Source: Paracoccus aminophilus JCM 7686
GTDB taxonomy: Bacteria > Pseudomonadota > Alphaproteobacteria > Rhodobacterales > Rhodobacteraceae
Reading direction: 5' to 3'
Assembly: GCF_000444995.1 (NCBI RefSeq)
Contig: NC_022043.1
Span: 230,018 to 294,017, forward strand
Length of the DNA stretch: 64,000 nt
Below the pieces are notes generated by a model. That model saw only the letters and a program-made list of their open reading frames with translations. It searched no databases and was not told the DNA's origin. The position numbers and the translations under genes were made by a program. How positions within the stretch are numbered: position 1 is the stretch's first letter; each line of letters starts with the position of its first letter. Positions 53,783 through 62,238 of the stretch are shown here, one piece after another.

Positions 53783-54679
53783 ATGACCACTGAAACCAAA
53801 CAATTCGCCCTGCGCGTCGCCTGCCCCTCGATCCGGGGCGTCACTGCCGATATCGCGGGCTTCCTTGCCGCCAATGGCTGCAATATCCGTGACAGCGCCC
53901 AGTTCGATGACGAGAACACCGGCCGCTATTTCATGCGCGTCTCGTTCCGCTCGGAAGAGGGCCGCACGCTCGAGGACCTCGACGCCGCCTTCGCGCCCTT
54001 GGTCGCGCAATATGGCATGGAGCATGAGTTCTTCGACGAGGCTGCCAAGCGCAAAGTCGTGCTGATGGTCTCGCGCTTTGGCCATTGCCTGAACGATCTG
54101 CTCTATCGCTGGCGCATCGGCGCGCTGCCGATCGACATTGTCGCGGTGATCTCGAACCATCTCGATTACCAGAAGGTCGTCGTGAACCACGACATCCCCT
54201 TCCACCACATCAATGTGACCAAGGCGAACAAACCCGAGGCCGAGGCGCTGCAAATGCGCGTCGTCGAGGAAAGCGGCGCCGATCTGATCGTGCTCGCGCG
54301 CTATATGCAGGTGCTTTCGGATGAGATGTGCCGCAAAATGTCGGGCCGCATCATCAACATCCACCACTCCTTCCTGCCGAGCTTCAAGGGCGCGAATCCC
54401 TATAAACAGGCCTATGAGCGCGGTGTGAAGCTGATCGGCGCGACCTCGCATTACGTCACTGCCGACCTCGATGAAGGCCCGATCATCGAACAGGATACCG
54501 TGCGCATCACCCATGCCCAAAGCGGCGAGGATTATGTCTCGCTCGGGCGCGATGTCGAAAGCCAAGTGTTGGCGCGCGCGATCCATGCTCATGTCCATGG
54601 TCGCGTTTTCATCAATGGAAACAAGACCATCGTCTTCCCGGCTTCGCCGAATTCCTTCGCTTCCGAACGGATGGGCTAA
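53783..54679 (+). CDS. purU: Formyltetrahydrofolate deformylase
   Basis: A 298-residue enzyme that releases formate from 10-formyl-THF. An N-terminal ACT domain (about residues 7-90, LRVACPSIRGVTADIAGFLAANG) senses methionine or glycine. The C-terminal hydrolase carries the catalytic Asn/His/Asp environment in INIHHSFLPSFKGANPYKQAYERGVKLIGATSHYVTADLDEGPII. The start is the ATG at 53783 with GGACG upstream. Adjacent folD makes its substrate; glyA at 44.4-45.6 kb provides the one-carbon unit. Confidence 0.96.
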   Translation: MTTETKQFALRVACPSIRGVTADIAGFLAANGCNIRDSAQFDDENTGRYFMRVSFRSEEGRTLEDLDAAFAPLVAQYGMEHEFFDEAAKRKVVLMVSRFGHCLNDLLYRWRIGALPIDIVAVISNHLDYQKVVVNHDIPFHHINVTKANKPEAEALQMRVVEESGADLIVLARYMQVLSDEMCRKMSGRIINIHHSFLPSFKGANPYKQAYERGVKLIGATSHYVTADLDEGPIIEQDTVRITHAQSGEDYVSLGRDVESQVLARAIHAHVHGRVFINGNKTIVFPASPNSFASERMG

Positions 54680-54697
54680 GCACCTCAAGGCCTAATA

Positions 54698-54733
54698 AAA
54701 AGCCCCGCCCGGATCATCCTAGGCGGGGCTTTT
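54698..54733. terminator. Bidirectional intrinsic terminator between purU and the large glycosyltransferase
   Basis: Perfect 12-base arms AAAAGCCCCGCC and GGCGGGGCTTTT around a 12-base loop, with T-rich flanks on both strands. It ends both the folD-purU transcript and the convergent glycosyltransferase transcript. Confidence 0.85.
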
Positions 54734-54736
54734 CTT

Positions 54737-57700
54737 TTACTCGCCCTCGCCTGAGCGCCGCTGATCTGGCGTTGAGAGCAACGGCAACAACAGATCCTCA
54801 AAACTAGGATGGATGTCGCTCAGAAGGTAGTTGTCGTCGAGCCAAGCCCGCAGCGTCTCACTGACCTCAGTCGATCTGGGTCCCGCAGCGATCTGATCAA
54901 GAAGCGCGCGCTCCCAAGCGTCCGTTTCATTCGGGATCAGCCGAAGATGGGGCGTGCGCCCTGCGAAATCGCGATAAACCGGAGCATCAGACGCGAGCGT
55001 CGGTAGGCCAAGCCCTGCATAATCAAGAATCTTCAGCGGAGACTTATAGCTGTTGAACGTAGCGCCAGTCAGCGGTGCAATTCCAAAATCAACTCTTGCA
55101 GCGAGATTGCGGAGCCACGGTACGAATTCCGGGTAGTTCTTCTGCTGCGAGGGAATTTTGATGATTTCGATCCATCGCTTGCCGAAAAGCTCGGGATTCT
55201 CGGCTTTGGCAATGCCCACAAGCGCCAGCTTGAAATTCGGAACGGCATTTGCAACGCGCTCGAGGGCCGGCAAAATTGCTGCGAAATCCTCATCATGCGA
55301 TGGCACCCCCATATAAAGCGCACGAATGGTCTGCCCCTCTGCGCGTGGCTCGGCCTTGCCCGACCAAAGCCGGTCACTGAGCCCATTCGGCATAACCTGC
55401 ACGTTCCGGTTCAGCGGTAAAACTTTCTCACGCAAAGCTTCCGTCGAGACACTGACAGTGCTTGCGTGTTCAATTAGCCTTGCCAAAGAGGGCGCATAAA
55501 GACGATAGCGCCCATCCGGATCCTTATCTGGTGCAACATTAAGGAGATCGTCGTCCATTTCAAAGATATAGGGGATCTTGGCTGTCTCGGCGGCCTCAAC
55601 CACACGACCGACAAGATGCATTGGAACCACATCACGCTGGATAATGATGATATCCAGCTCATTCCGATCAATCGCGGCGATCAGAGTTTCGGGCGTCATC
55701 CGCACAAAGTTGAGATTGCTATCCAGCCGATTGAGACACCGCTCCCATACTCGGATGTGAGTTGACGCATTTGCACTGCGCAAATCTGGTCCCGAGGGCG
55801 ATACCAATGCGATTAATGGGCCACGCTCATTGGTAATCCGCGCCGGACGACCCGCGAGTACGTCGCGATAGATCGGAATGTATTTTGAGGCCATGACACG
55901 TGTCGTATTGGCGAGACCTTCGCCCTCCTGCCAATTTAGGACGGCATCGCGCTTGCGCTGTATTTCGTCTTGGGAGCGACCGATCGCGATAAGATTTTGA
56001 TACAGCGTTTGGACATCGTGATGATCCAATACCCATCCGGCCCCGCTTTTGCGAATGCGCGCGGCAACAGTATCGAAGTCAAAGGCGAGTGCAGGAAGTC
56101 CGACGGACCAAAGCTCAGTCAATGTATGGCAATAGGTCTCATTCCATATCGAAAAAATCGCACCCAAGTGAGGCCGGATTGCAGCGACCCGCCCCGCGAA
56201 ATGTTCGCGATCATAGGTGCCATGGGCGATAATCGAAGCCGGGAGAGGCCCCTCCTGCTTGGAAACCAGTCCAAGGATATGGAACTCTAACTTCCCGCCG
56301 ACGTCGAGTGCGACAAGCTCCCGAATAATCCCCAGCCCTTTTGCGAGATCGATATTTCCGGGCACGAGAATGCGCAGCGGACCTTCGGGATCAACATCTT
56401 CGTCAAGCTGATGGAACTCTGTAAAATCACGACCATGCGGAATTACGTGGAAGACGTCCCTCGGAATTTCCGGGAAGACGTCACAAAGCAACTCGCGGGA
56501 ACTCTCGGAGGTCGTAATGAAGGCGTCACATTGCAAAATAGCTTTCAGTGAGCGCTCTTGCCAGTTTTGCAAAAAGATACCCGTCGGAGCGGGCAGAGCA
56601 TTGCGCGGCCAAAGCGACTGGCGGTTCTCTCGTAAAGTTTGCGAATAGGTATTCCCAAGGAAAACACCTGTATCGTCGATCATTTTTACAGTCGGCGAGG
56701 CCAGATAGTAATCATGGAACGATAGGATAGAGCGCACACCACAGAGATGGATCAAATGAGGCAGTTCAAGGCTGTGCCAGCCGAGATGTCGGATATGAAC
56801 GAGATCGAAATCAAACTCGATAAGCCATTGAAGAACAATCGCTTCATACTCTGCTGAACGATGCGACAAAGGATCGACCTGCTCGTACAACTGATGAGTG
56901 CGAACGACCTCTAATTTGCCGTTCGTGATACGGCTTAGTTGGATCATCCGGCTGTCGCATCTTAGCGTCCAGCCCTCAACCGAACCGTCAAGGGCATTCA
57001 TCAGATCACGATTGGTTTGAGGCGTGCCGCCGGTCATTGTTGAAATGACGAAAAGGAATCTCGATAACGGCTTATGACCAGAGTTCATTTCGCTGAGCGC
57101 ATATCGTCCGCGATGCCGCGCGAACTGAATATGATTTCCCTCGGAAAAGACCCTAATGGCTTCCGTATATTCCGGATAGCGCTGATCAACGATCGCCCTA
57201 CCCGCCTTCATCAGGTCAAACTTCTGTTCACCAAAGCTTTTGGATCTTTCGTGGAACACATAAGTTCGATCGTCAATAATGTTGCGCCAACCCGAGGAAT
57301 AGGCGCGCATGCAGAAGTCATTCTCTTCGCCATATCCACGCGGAAATGCCTCGGCATCCAGTGGGCCGATTTCATCAATGCAATCCCGACGCACATACAT
57401 GCAAAAGCCGTTTCCGGTCGGAACTTCCGGATATAGCCCGATCGAGGCGCGGCGAAAGGCCTGCGCGAACTCCGCCTCACTGACACCCGGAGGGAGTTCA
57501 TTCGCGTTACCAATCTCTGGCGCGGAAAAGGCCCCGGCGCGATCCGACATCGCTGTGACGGTTGCGATACGGGGGCGCGAATAGGCCGCGATACGCATTC
57601 CCTGAGTCCAGCGCGGGGTCACCCGTGCGTCGGAATTCAGGAAAATAATGTCATTATCTCCGCTAGCCGCGATGCCGGCGTTGATCGTACGGGTAAACCC

Positions 57701-58621
57701 AAGATTGGTTTCATTCCGGATTACGCGAATATGGGTGCGATCTGCGGTCTGTTGCAAGAGCGGCCAGATCTCGGGGTCTGGCGAGCAGTCGTCGATAAAC
57801 AGAATATCGATGTCACGCGGCGTATATTGGAGCAGACGATCGATACAGATACGAACGTCTTCGATCGCATTATAAACCGGAACAATGATTGTCAAACCGC
57901 GATCCCATGGGTTCCCCGCGCTCCACGATCTTAGTACGGTTGAGTGCCCCGGAGACTTATAAGTAAAGGTCGTCGCCTCGCCATCAGGCGCAATCAACTG
58001 GATCTTGTGATCTCCGATGGGCAGCCGATCTGCCGGGATCTCGACCACGAGCCCCCCGGCGCCCTCGGTGATAAATTTATTCGCGAGGTCGGGCCGTTCC
58101 TGATCGTTTTTCAGCGTAGAGAAATGAACATCGTCAATAAGGAAGCGATAGTTGATCTCCTTCTCCGGAGATGCGATATCGATACCCCACCCTCTTATGC
58201 CGCCGCCGTTCACCGAATCCAGACGCGTCATATAAGGATTTCCACCAGAGAAAGTATCACGCCCAAGCGCAATCTTTCTATGAAGAAGCGGCCTTCCGGT
58301 TTTGCTCTCGACCACCCTTACATCAATAGAGCGATTATCCGCTCTGAGATGGGGAGGAATAGATACGAAGATTCCGAAAGAGCCGTTGCCATATCCAGCC
58401 TCGGCGAGATCAGGTCTGGGATAGTTTGCGATATAATTCGTGATGAATTTTTCGTCATTCGCGAAGATATCGACGGTCAGCGGCGTTTTCTTATGCTGGT
58501 CGTATACCCAGCCAAGGAGAAATGCGCCTGCCCTTCCGTTTATTGTTCCAACCGGTCGGTTTTGAATTGTCCGCAGGGCCATCTTGAGGCGCCTTTTGGC
58601 CACTTTCCGGAGGTCGCGCAT
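54737..58621 (-). CDS. Large multi-module glycosyltransferase (GT2 plus GT4-like modules)
   Basis: A 1294-residue protein. Residues about 28-107 and 138-214 are two tandem copies of one beta-rich module; each has NG near its start, then a GW...D stretch and a RPDL...IP segment. A GT2 module covers about 243-480 (TIIVPVYN, FIDDCSPDP, LNSDARV). Two GT4-like halves follow, about 530-925 and 930-1285 (the latter with IFEMDDDLLN, PNGLSDRLW and KILDYAGLGLPTLASDAPVYRDF). Such enzymes build O-antigen, capsule or exopolysaccharide. GC content is lower than in flanking genes. The start at 58621 is an ATG with a poor ribosome site; 58582 is an alternative. Confidence 0.85.
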   Translation of the reverse strand: MRDLRKVAKRRLKMALRTIQNRPVGTINGRAGAFLLGWVYDQHKKTPLTVDIFANDEKFITNYIANYPRPDLAEAGYGNGSFGIFVSIPPHLRADNRSIDVRVVESKTGRPLLHRKIALGRDTFSGGNPYMTRLDSVNGGGIRGWGIDIASPEKEINYRFLIDDVHFSTLKNDQERPDLANKFITEGAGGLVVEIPADRLPIGDHKIQLIAPDGEATTFTYKSPGHSTVLRSWSAGNPWDRGLTIIVPVYNAIEDVRICIDRLLQYTPRDIDILFIDDCSPDPEIWPLLQQTADRTHIRVIRNETNLGFTRTINAGIAASGDNDIIFLNSDARVTPRWTQGMRIAAYSRPRIATVTAMSDRAGAFSAPEIGNANELPPGVSEAEFAQAFRRASIGLYPEVPTGNGFCMYVRRDCIDEIGPLDAEAFPRGYGEENDFCMRAYSSGWRNIIDDRTYVFHERSKSFGEQKFDLMKAGRAIVDQRYPEYTEAIRVFSEGNHIQFARHRGRYALSEMNSGHKPLSRFLFVISTMTGGTPQTNRDLMNALDGSVEGWTLRCDSRMIQLSRITNGKLEVVRTHQLYEQVDPLSHRSAEYEAIVLQWLIEFDFDLVHIRHLGWHSLELPHLIHLCGVRSILSFHDYYLASPTVKMIDDTGVFLGNTYSQTLRENRQSLWPRNALPAPTGIFLQNWQERSLKAILQCDAFITTSESSRELLCDVFPEIPRDVFHVIPHGRDFTEFHQLDEDVDPEGPLRILVPGNIDLAKGLGIIRELVALDVGGKLEFHILGLVSKQEGPLPASIIAHGTYDREHFAGRVAAIRPHLGAIFSIWNETYCHTLTELWSVGLPALAFDFDTVAARIRKSGAGWVLDHHDVQTLYQNLIAIGRSQDEIQRKRDAVLNWQEGEGLANTTRVMASKYIPIYRDVLAGRPARITNERGPLIALVSPSGPDLRSANASTHIRVWERCLNRLDSNLNFVRMTPETLIAAIDRNELDIIIIQRDVVPMHLVGRVVEAAETAKIPYIFEMDDDLLNVAPDKDPDGRYRLYAPSLARLIEHASTVSVSTEALREKVLPLNRNVQVMPNGLSDRLWSGKAEPRAEGQTIRALYMGVPSHDEDFAAILPALERVANAVPNFKLALVGIAKAENPELFGKRWIEIIKIPSQQKNYPEFVPWLRNLAARVDFGIAPLTGATFNSYKSPLKILDYAGLGLPTLASDAPVYRDFAGRTPHLRLIPNETDAWERALLDQIAAGPRSTEVSETLRAWLDDNYLLSDIHPSFEDLLLPLLSTPDQRRSGEGE

Positions 58622-58800
58622 ATTGGGGGTTACTCTCGGCTAGACGTCATCTTTAGCTATGTGGTCGATTTAGTTGTATTTGTCGTCCGTTGCAATCTGA
58701 CACACTCCTCCCGTCGGCGCCCCTTTCGGAGCCGGGGAAGCTCCGGCAAAGCCTGTCCCGCTCAAACCATTGATTAAAACGACAATCTCGCTAAACCTGG
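58622..58800. other. Upstream region of the large glycosyltransferase gene
   Basis: About 180 bases upstream of the glycosyltransferase ATG on the minus strand, mildly AT-rich in the first 80 bases. It probably carries its promoter. No repeats stand out. Confidence 0.35.
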
Positions 58801-58941
58801 CTACCAGCCCCTCTCGGCCAAGAACCGCCGATCGCGGACGCGCCATTCCCAGCCGCAGATGGCGCGAACGGCCGCGAGAATGAACTCCCAAGCGGGCCGC
58901 GTATCAGAGAAAATCCGTTTCCCACGCTCTGGCCAGTGCAC
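58801..58941 (-). CDS. Tryptophan- and arginine-rich micro-ORF
   Basis: A 46-codon frame starting at GTG (58941) with AAGG seven bases upstream, 17 bases after the stop of the adjacent glycosyltransferase-like gene. The short protein is rich in tryptophan and charged residues (HWPERG, AWEFILAAVRAICGWEW, RVRDRRFLAERGW). Codon use is GC-biased like real genes. It looks like a small translated protein or the C-terminal remnant of a larger one; I know no family for it. Confidence 0.5.
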   Translation of the reverse strand: MHWPERGKRIFSDTRPAWEFILAAVRAICGWEWRVRDRRFLAERGW

Positions 58942-58958
58942 GACGGAACCTTGGCGCG

Positions 58959-59831
58959 CTATGGCGCCTTTCCGGCATTCTCTCGCGCCTGCTGCGCCAG
59001 ATGTTTCTGCTTGCGCGTCTTCGGTCTCAGCTTTCGGACAAACTGATCGAGCGCGCGCAGCGGCTTGGTCACCGACATCAGGCGGTCAACCGTCGTGCTG
59101 AGATGCGACATCCGGTCCGAGAGAACCTCGTCCGCCGTGGCCGAAATCTCGGCCGGAGAAAACTGCGGAAAATGCGCGGCAATAGCGGCGTAGCTGTTTG
59201 CCTCACCGCCGCCGATCATCCGGAGCTCGTCCTTGCGCACCATCAGGCGCAGCACGATCTGCTCGAAGGTCCAATCATGGAGATCAAAGACCTTCCATTT
59301 TTCGCTACGCCGCGACGAGAACCCCGCGAGCGTCACCCGCGCCGGAAGCCCAAGCTGCTTGAGCCAGAGCGCGAGGCCAAAGCCCGTGGTCGGCACCTTG
59401 CCTTGCGGGTAAAACGGCGCAAGCAGCGGGTCGAGGTCGAGATGTGCCACCCGATCGACGCCGAACTCGGTCGCCGAACTGAAGCGCTCGTCATTGCCAA
59501 TGATGATGTTCAAAATCCCCAGAAAGCTTGAGGGGTCAAAGTGGCGGATGACCTCTGGAACTTCGCGGCGGTGAACGATGTTTGCTCCTAACATGCCGCT
59601 GCGGCTGACCAGCAGGGCCGGACGGCGAAAGGTAAAGTCGAGGACCTTGTAAACCTTGTTGAAGAAAACGAAGAGCGTGTCGGGTCCGAACTGGGCATCC
59701 AGAGCATGGATATCGACCTCGTCGCTGTTCGCGATCAGAACGATGTCGGTGTAAGGTGCAAAATATTCGCGCCAGAACGGGTCATCTGCCCCGCCCTGCG
59801 GCAAAGCGTGCGGGATCTGATCCTGCCTCAT
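58959..59831 (-). CDS. Sialyltransferase-like (GT29-like) protein, tentative
   Basis: A 290-residue protein with no signal peptide. The motif order suggests a Rossmann-type glycosyltransferase: PTTGFGLALWLKQLGLPARVTLAGFS resembles the motif S of GT29 sialyltransferases, and HDWTFEQ fits their motif VS (H-x4-E). The earlier VLIANSDEVDIHALDAQFG part is unassigned. The start is ATG 59831 with AAGGGAA upstream; the longer open frame to 60104 shows no coding signal. It is divergent from a similar gene, within the polysaccharide block. The assignment is by motif only. Confidence 0.6.
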   Translation of the reverse strand: MRQDQIPHALPQGGADDPFWREYFAPYTDIVLIANSDEVDIHALDAQFGPDTLFVFFNKVYKVLDFTFRRPALLVSRSGMLGANIVHRREVPEVIRHFDPSSFLGILNIIIGNDERFSSATEFGVDRVAHLDLDPLLAPFYPQGKVPTTGFGLALWLKQLGLPARVTLAGFSSRRSEKWKVFDLHDWTFEQIVLRLMVRKDELRMIGGGEANSYAAIAAHFPQFSPAEISATADEVLSDRMSHLSTTVDRLMSVTKPLRALDQFVRKLRPKTRKQKHLAQQARENAGKAP

Positions 59832-60170
59832 GTCCAAACTTCCCTTCTCTTGCCCGGTTCGGCCTTTCGCGCGGCACGCCCCTGCCACTGAGGGCGTCAC
59901 CTCGATCCCGCTACGCGGCAGCCACATCTGCCTTGGCGATGCCCCATGAAGGGGCTCAAATTCATAGCCTGCCGCACCCGGCAGCAAAGAGGCTTCCCTA
60001 CAATCGCGAACGCGCTTTGGGCAAGGCCTTCCTGTCGCCGTCGCTACCTTTCGTTGAGCGAAAAACGGCCGCGAGTGGTCAAGGCCACGGATCCCCTCTT
60101 CCATCTGTGCCGCATTTCGTGGCTGTCTCTTGCCTTTTCACGCGTCTCATTTTTTCGGGAATTCGCAAAC
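59832..60170. other. Intergenic region between divergent glycosyltransferase-like genes
   Basis: About 340 bases. The plus-strand frame stays open from 59946, so the following protein could start earlier, but this stretch has no good ribosome site. The segment 60135-60170 is AT-rich and may hold the plus-strand promoter. Confidence 0.35.
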
Positions 60171-60902
60171 GTGTTCAATCTTGACGCTGTTTCACAATCC
60201 TGGCGACCGTTCATCCGCCACCTGAAATATCGCATACACGCGCCGCCGGTCCCAAGCTTCCCGCAGTTGATGCAGGGCAGAAATGTTGTGATCGTGGGCT
60301 CTGCGCCACGCTCGTGTCGCCCGAAACATTGGGATGATAACTTTCGCGTCGTGACGATCAATGCCTCGCAAATGGCGGCGCACAGCTGGTTGACGGAAAC
60401 GCCGGACCTCACGCTGATGCAGTTCAATCAGATTGAGGGCATGAATGCCAATGCGCTCGAGGTGCGCCGCGTCCTTGCTGGGCAGCATACGAAACGGCTT
60501 TGCCTTTTGCATTGGCGTCACGGCCTGGCCCGGCTTGAGCACGGCCTCGCCGCCTTTGGCTATCGCTACGATGAGCTGCACTTGATGAGCCGCTACGCGC
60601 GGATTGCGCTGATGCAGGCGGTCATGGGCCAGCTTAATCTCGAGCTTGAAACCGGCTCGAAATGGTCAAACGGCATTGTCGCCGCCGCGCTCGCGATTGA
60701 AAGCGGGGCGGCGAATGTCATCCTGACCGGGATCAATCCGATCTCGAGCGGGCACGGCTACAACCAGCTCGACCTGAAACGCCAGCATTGTGACAGCGAT
60801 TTCGCGGCGCTTCAGCTCTTTCGCCTGCGCCAGCATCCGGTCTTCACCGCCGATGCTGCCGTGGCCGATCAGACCGGATTGCCGCTCTGGTCGGGCGGCT
60901 GA
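60171..60902 (+). CDS. Uncharacterised Rossmann-like protein of the polysaccharide block
   Basis: A 243-residue protein from the chosen GTG at 60171 (GGGAA nine bases upstream). The N-terminal GRNVVIVGSAPRSCRP resembles a nucleotide-sugar-binding loop. The central part has LLHWRHGLARLEHGLAAFGYRYDELHLMSRYAR. The C-terminal SKWSNGIVAAALAIESGAANVILTGINPISSGHGYN again resembles the motif S of sialyltransferase-like enzymes. The start is uncertain (59946 is the longest option). Its 3' end overlaps the convergent acyltransferase gene by 34 bases. Confidence 0.65.
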   Translation: MFNLDAVSQSWRPFIRHLKYRIHAPPVPSFPQLMQGRNVVIVGSAPRSCRPKHWDDNFRVVTINASQMAAHSWLTETPDLTLMQFNQIEGMNANALEVRRVLAGQHTKRLCLLHWRHGLARLEHGLAAFGYRYDELHLMSRYARIALMQAVMGQLNLELETGSKWSNGIVAAALAIESGAANVILTGINPISSGHGYNQLDLKRQHCDSDFAALQLFRLRQHPVFTADAAVADQTGLPLWSGG

Positions 60903-61429
60903 CCCCGCCGCTCTCCCCTCTTGCGGATCAGACGTGCGGGCGCCCCAGCATAGATGCCATAGGGCTCGGTCGCGCCCTTGAGGACCGCACCTGCCCCGAT
61001 CACGCAGCCCCGTGCAATATGGCTGCCCGCCAGGATCCGCGCGCCTGCCCCGATCCAGACATCGTCCTCGATCACCACCGCCGCCTTGCGCAAGGGTTGC
61101 TTGCGGATCAGCTCGCCCGGATCGTCGAAGCCGTGATCGAAGGAAACCAGAGTGCTCGCGGCGGCAATCCGAACATCATTCCCGATCCGGATGCCGCCAT
61201 GGCCCAAGAGCACGACATGATCGTTCAACGAGACATTATCGCCGATCTCAACCACGCCGCTTTGCGCATCAATCATCACACCGCTGCGCATGCTCACCCG
61301 ATCGCCGATGACGATACGGCCCCGGCGGAACCGGAACCGCGGCCAGTAAAGCATCTTGGGCCGCGCCCCGATGCGAAGGCGGCCACCAGATAAAGTCGCA
61401 CGCAATTTGACGAGCCGACCGAAGTTCAC
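60869..61429 (-). CDS. Left-handed beta-helix (hexapeptide-repeat) acyltransferase
   Basis: A 186-residue O-acetyl- or N-acyltransferase-like protein. Hexapeptide repeats of the [LIV]-G-x-x-x-x kind run through about residues 35-155 (RIVIGDRVSMRSGVMID, VVEIGDNVSLNDHVVLLG, IRIGNDVRIAAASTLVSFDHG, AVVIEDDVWIGAGARILAG, VIGAGAVLKG). The YGIYAGAPARLIRKR end is typical of maltose/galactoside acetyltransferase relatives. It starts at a GTG. It lies three bases downstream of the adjacent GT-like gene and probably modifies the polysaccharide. Confidence 0.85.
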   Translation of the reverse strand: MNFGRLVKLRATLSGGRLRIGARPKMLYWPRFRFRRGRIVIGDRVSMRSGVMIDAQSGVVEIGDNVSLNDHVVLLGHGGIRIGNDVRIAAASTLVSFDHGFDDPGELIRKQPLRKAAVVIEDDVWIGAGARILAGSHIARGCVIGAGAVLKGATEPYGIYAGAPARLIRKRGERRGQPPDQSGNPV

Positions 61430-61432
61430 GGC

Positions 61433-62131
61433 TCAGATCGGAGTGAAGTTCGGGTCGATCTTCTTGGCACGTTCAAGCCAAGCATCGGCGTAAGCGACAT
61501 CCTGCCAGTTTTTGAACCACGGACCGCCATTCGTATAATGCACCGCATTGGGGTAGCCTTTGGCCGGAGGCTCGTTCCACCCCTCAAGCCAGTTCCAGCT
61601 TTCCGGCAGCGCGCCGATCTCATCGTCCTTTGCCCATTGCATCCGGTGCAAATAAGCGCCGCTTTCGGCGTTGATCAGCTCGGGCGTCAGCTTGCGCGTT
61701 GCAGGATGGGCGCAGTTGAAGAGCATACAAGACGACCAGTTCTTGCGCGGATAGACCGTCTGAACCTTGCCGTCCATCTTCAGCCCTTCCTTGGGCTGAT
61801 AGTCGTGATGCACGCATAAGACAGCTTTGCTGTCATCGCGATAGTCTAGCAGCTCGGCCACATCGCCGAAGAACAAGAAGTCGCAATCGACGAACAAAGC
61901 CCAGCCCTTGTAATCATTCAGCCAGGGCGTGAAGAACCGCGAATAGGTGAATTCGGTCGCCGCGAGCGGATCGACATCGCGCGTATAGACACCACGATCG
62001 ACCAGATTCTGCAATTTGATCGGATGCACATCGACCGCGATCGAGGACCGATCGAGCAGTGATTGTCTGGCAACCTGATAGGCAATGTCCTCACGCGAGT
62101 CCCAGCCGATGTAGACGGACAGATCAGTCAT
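61433..62131 (-). CDS. GT8-like nucleotide-diphospho-sugar transferase
   Basis: A 232-residue protein with a GT-A-type fold by pattern: a metal-binding D-x-D-like FVDCDFLFFGDVAELLD around residue 82, preceded by a substrate region SLLDRSSIAVDVHPIKLQNLV. The C-terminal WNWLEGWNEPPAKGYPNAVHYTNGGPWF matches GT8-like proteins. No membrane segment is visible. The start is the ATG at 62131 with GGAGG upstream. It is the first gene of a two-gene unit with the acyltransferase. Confidence 0.75.
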   Translation of the reverse strand: MTDLSVYIGWDSREDIAYQVARQSLLDRSSIAVDVHPIKLQNLVDRGVYTRDVDPLAATEFTYSRFFTPWLNDYKGWALFVDCDFLFFGDVAELLDYRDDSKAVLCVHHDYQPKEGLKMDGKVQTVYPRKNWSSCMLFNCAHPATRKLTPELINAESGAYLHRMQWAKDDEIGALPESWNWLEGWNEPPAKGYPNAVHYTNGGPWFKNWQDVAYADAWLERAKKIDPNFTPI

Positions 62132-62238
62132 CCGCACCTCCATTCCGTATTGAGCTGCCCTGAGGGTGGTCAAGGAGCCGAGAGTGTCAAGGGATCGGGC
62201 GCGGTTTCTACCCGATTGTGACTGCAAGATGACCGATC

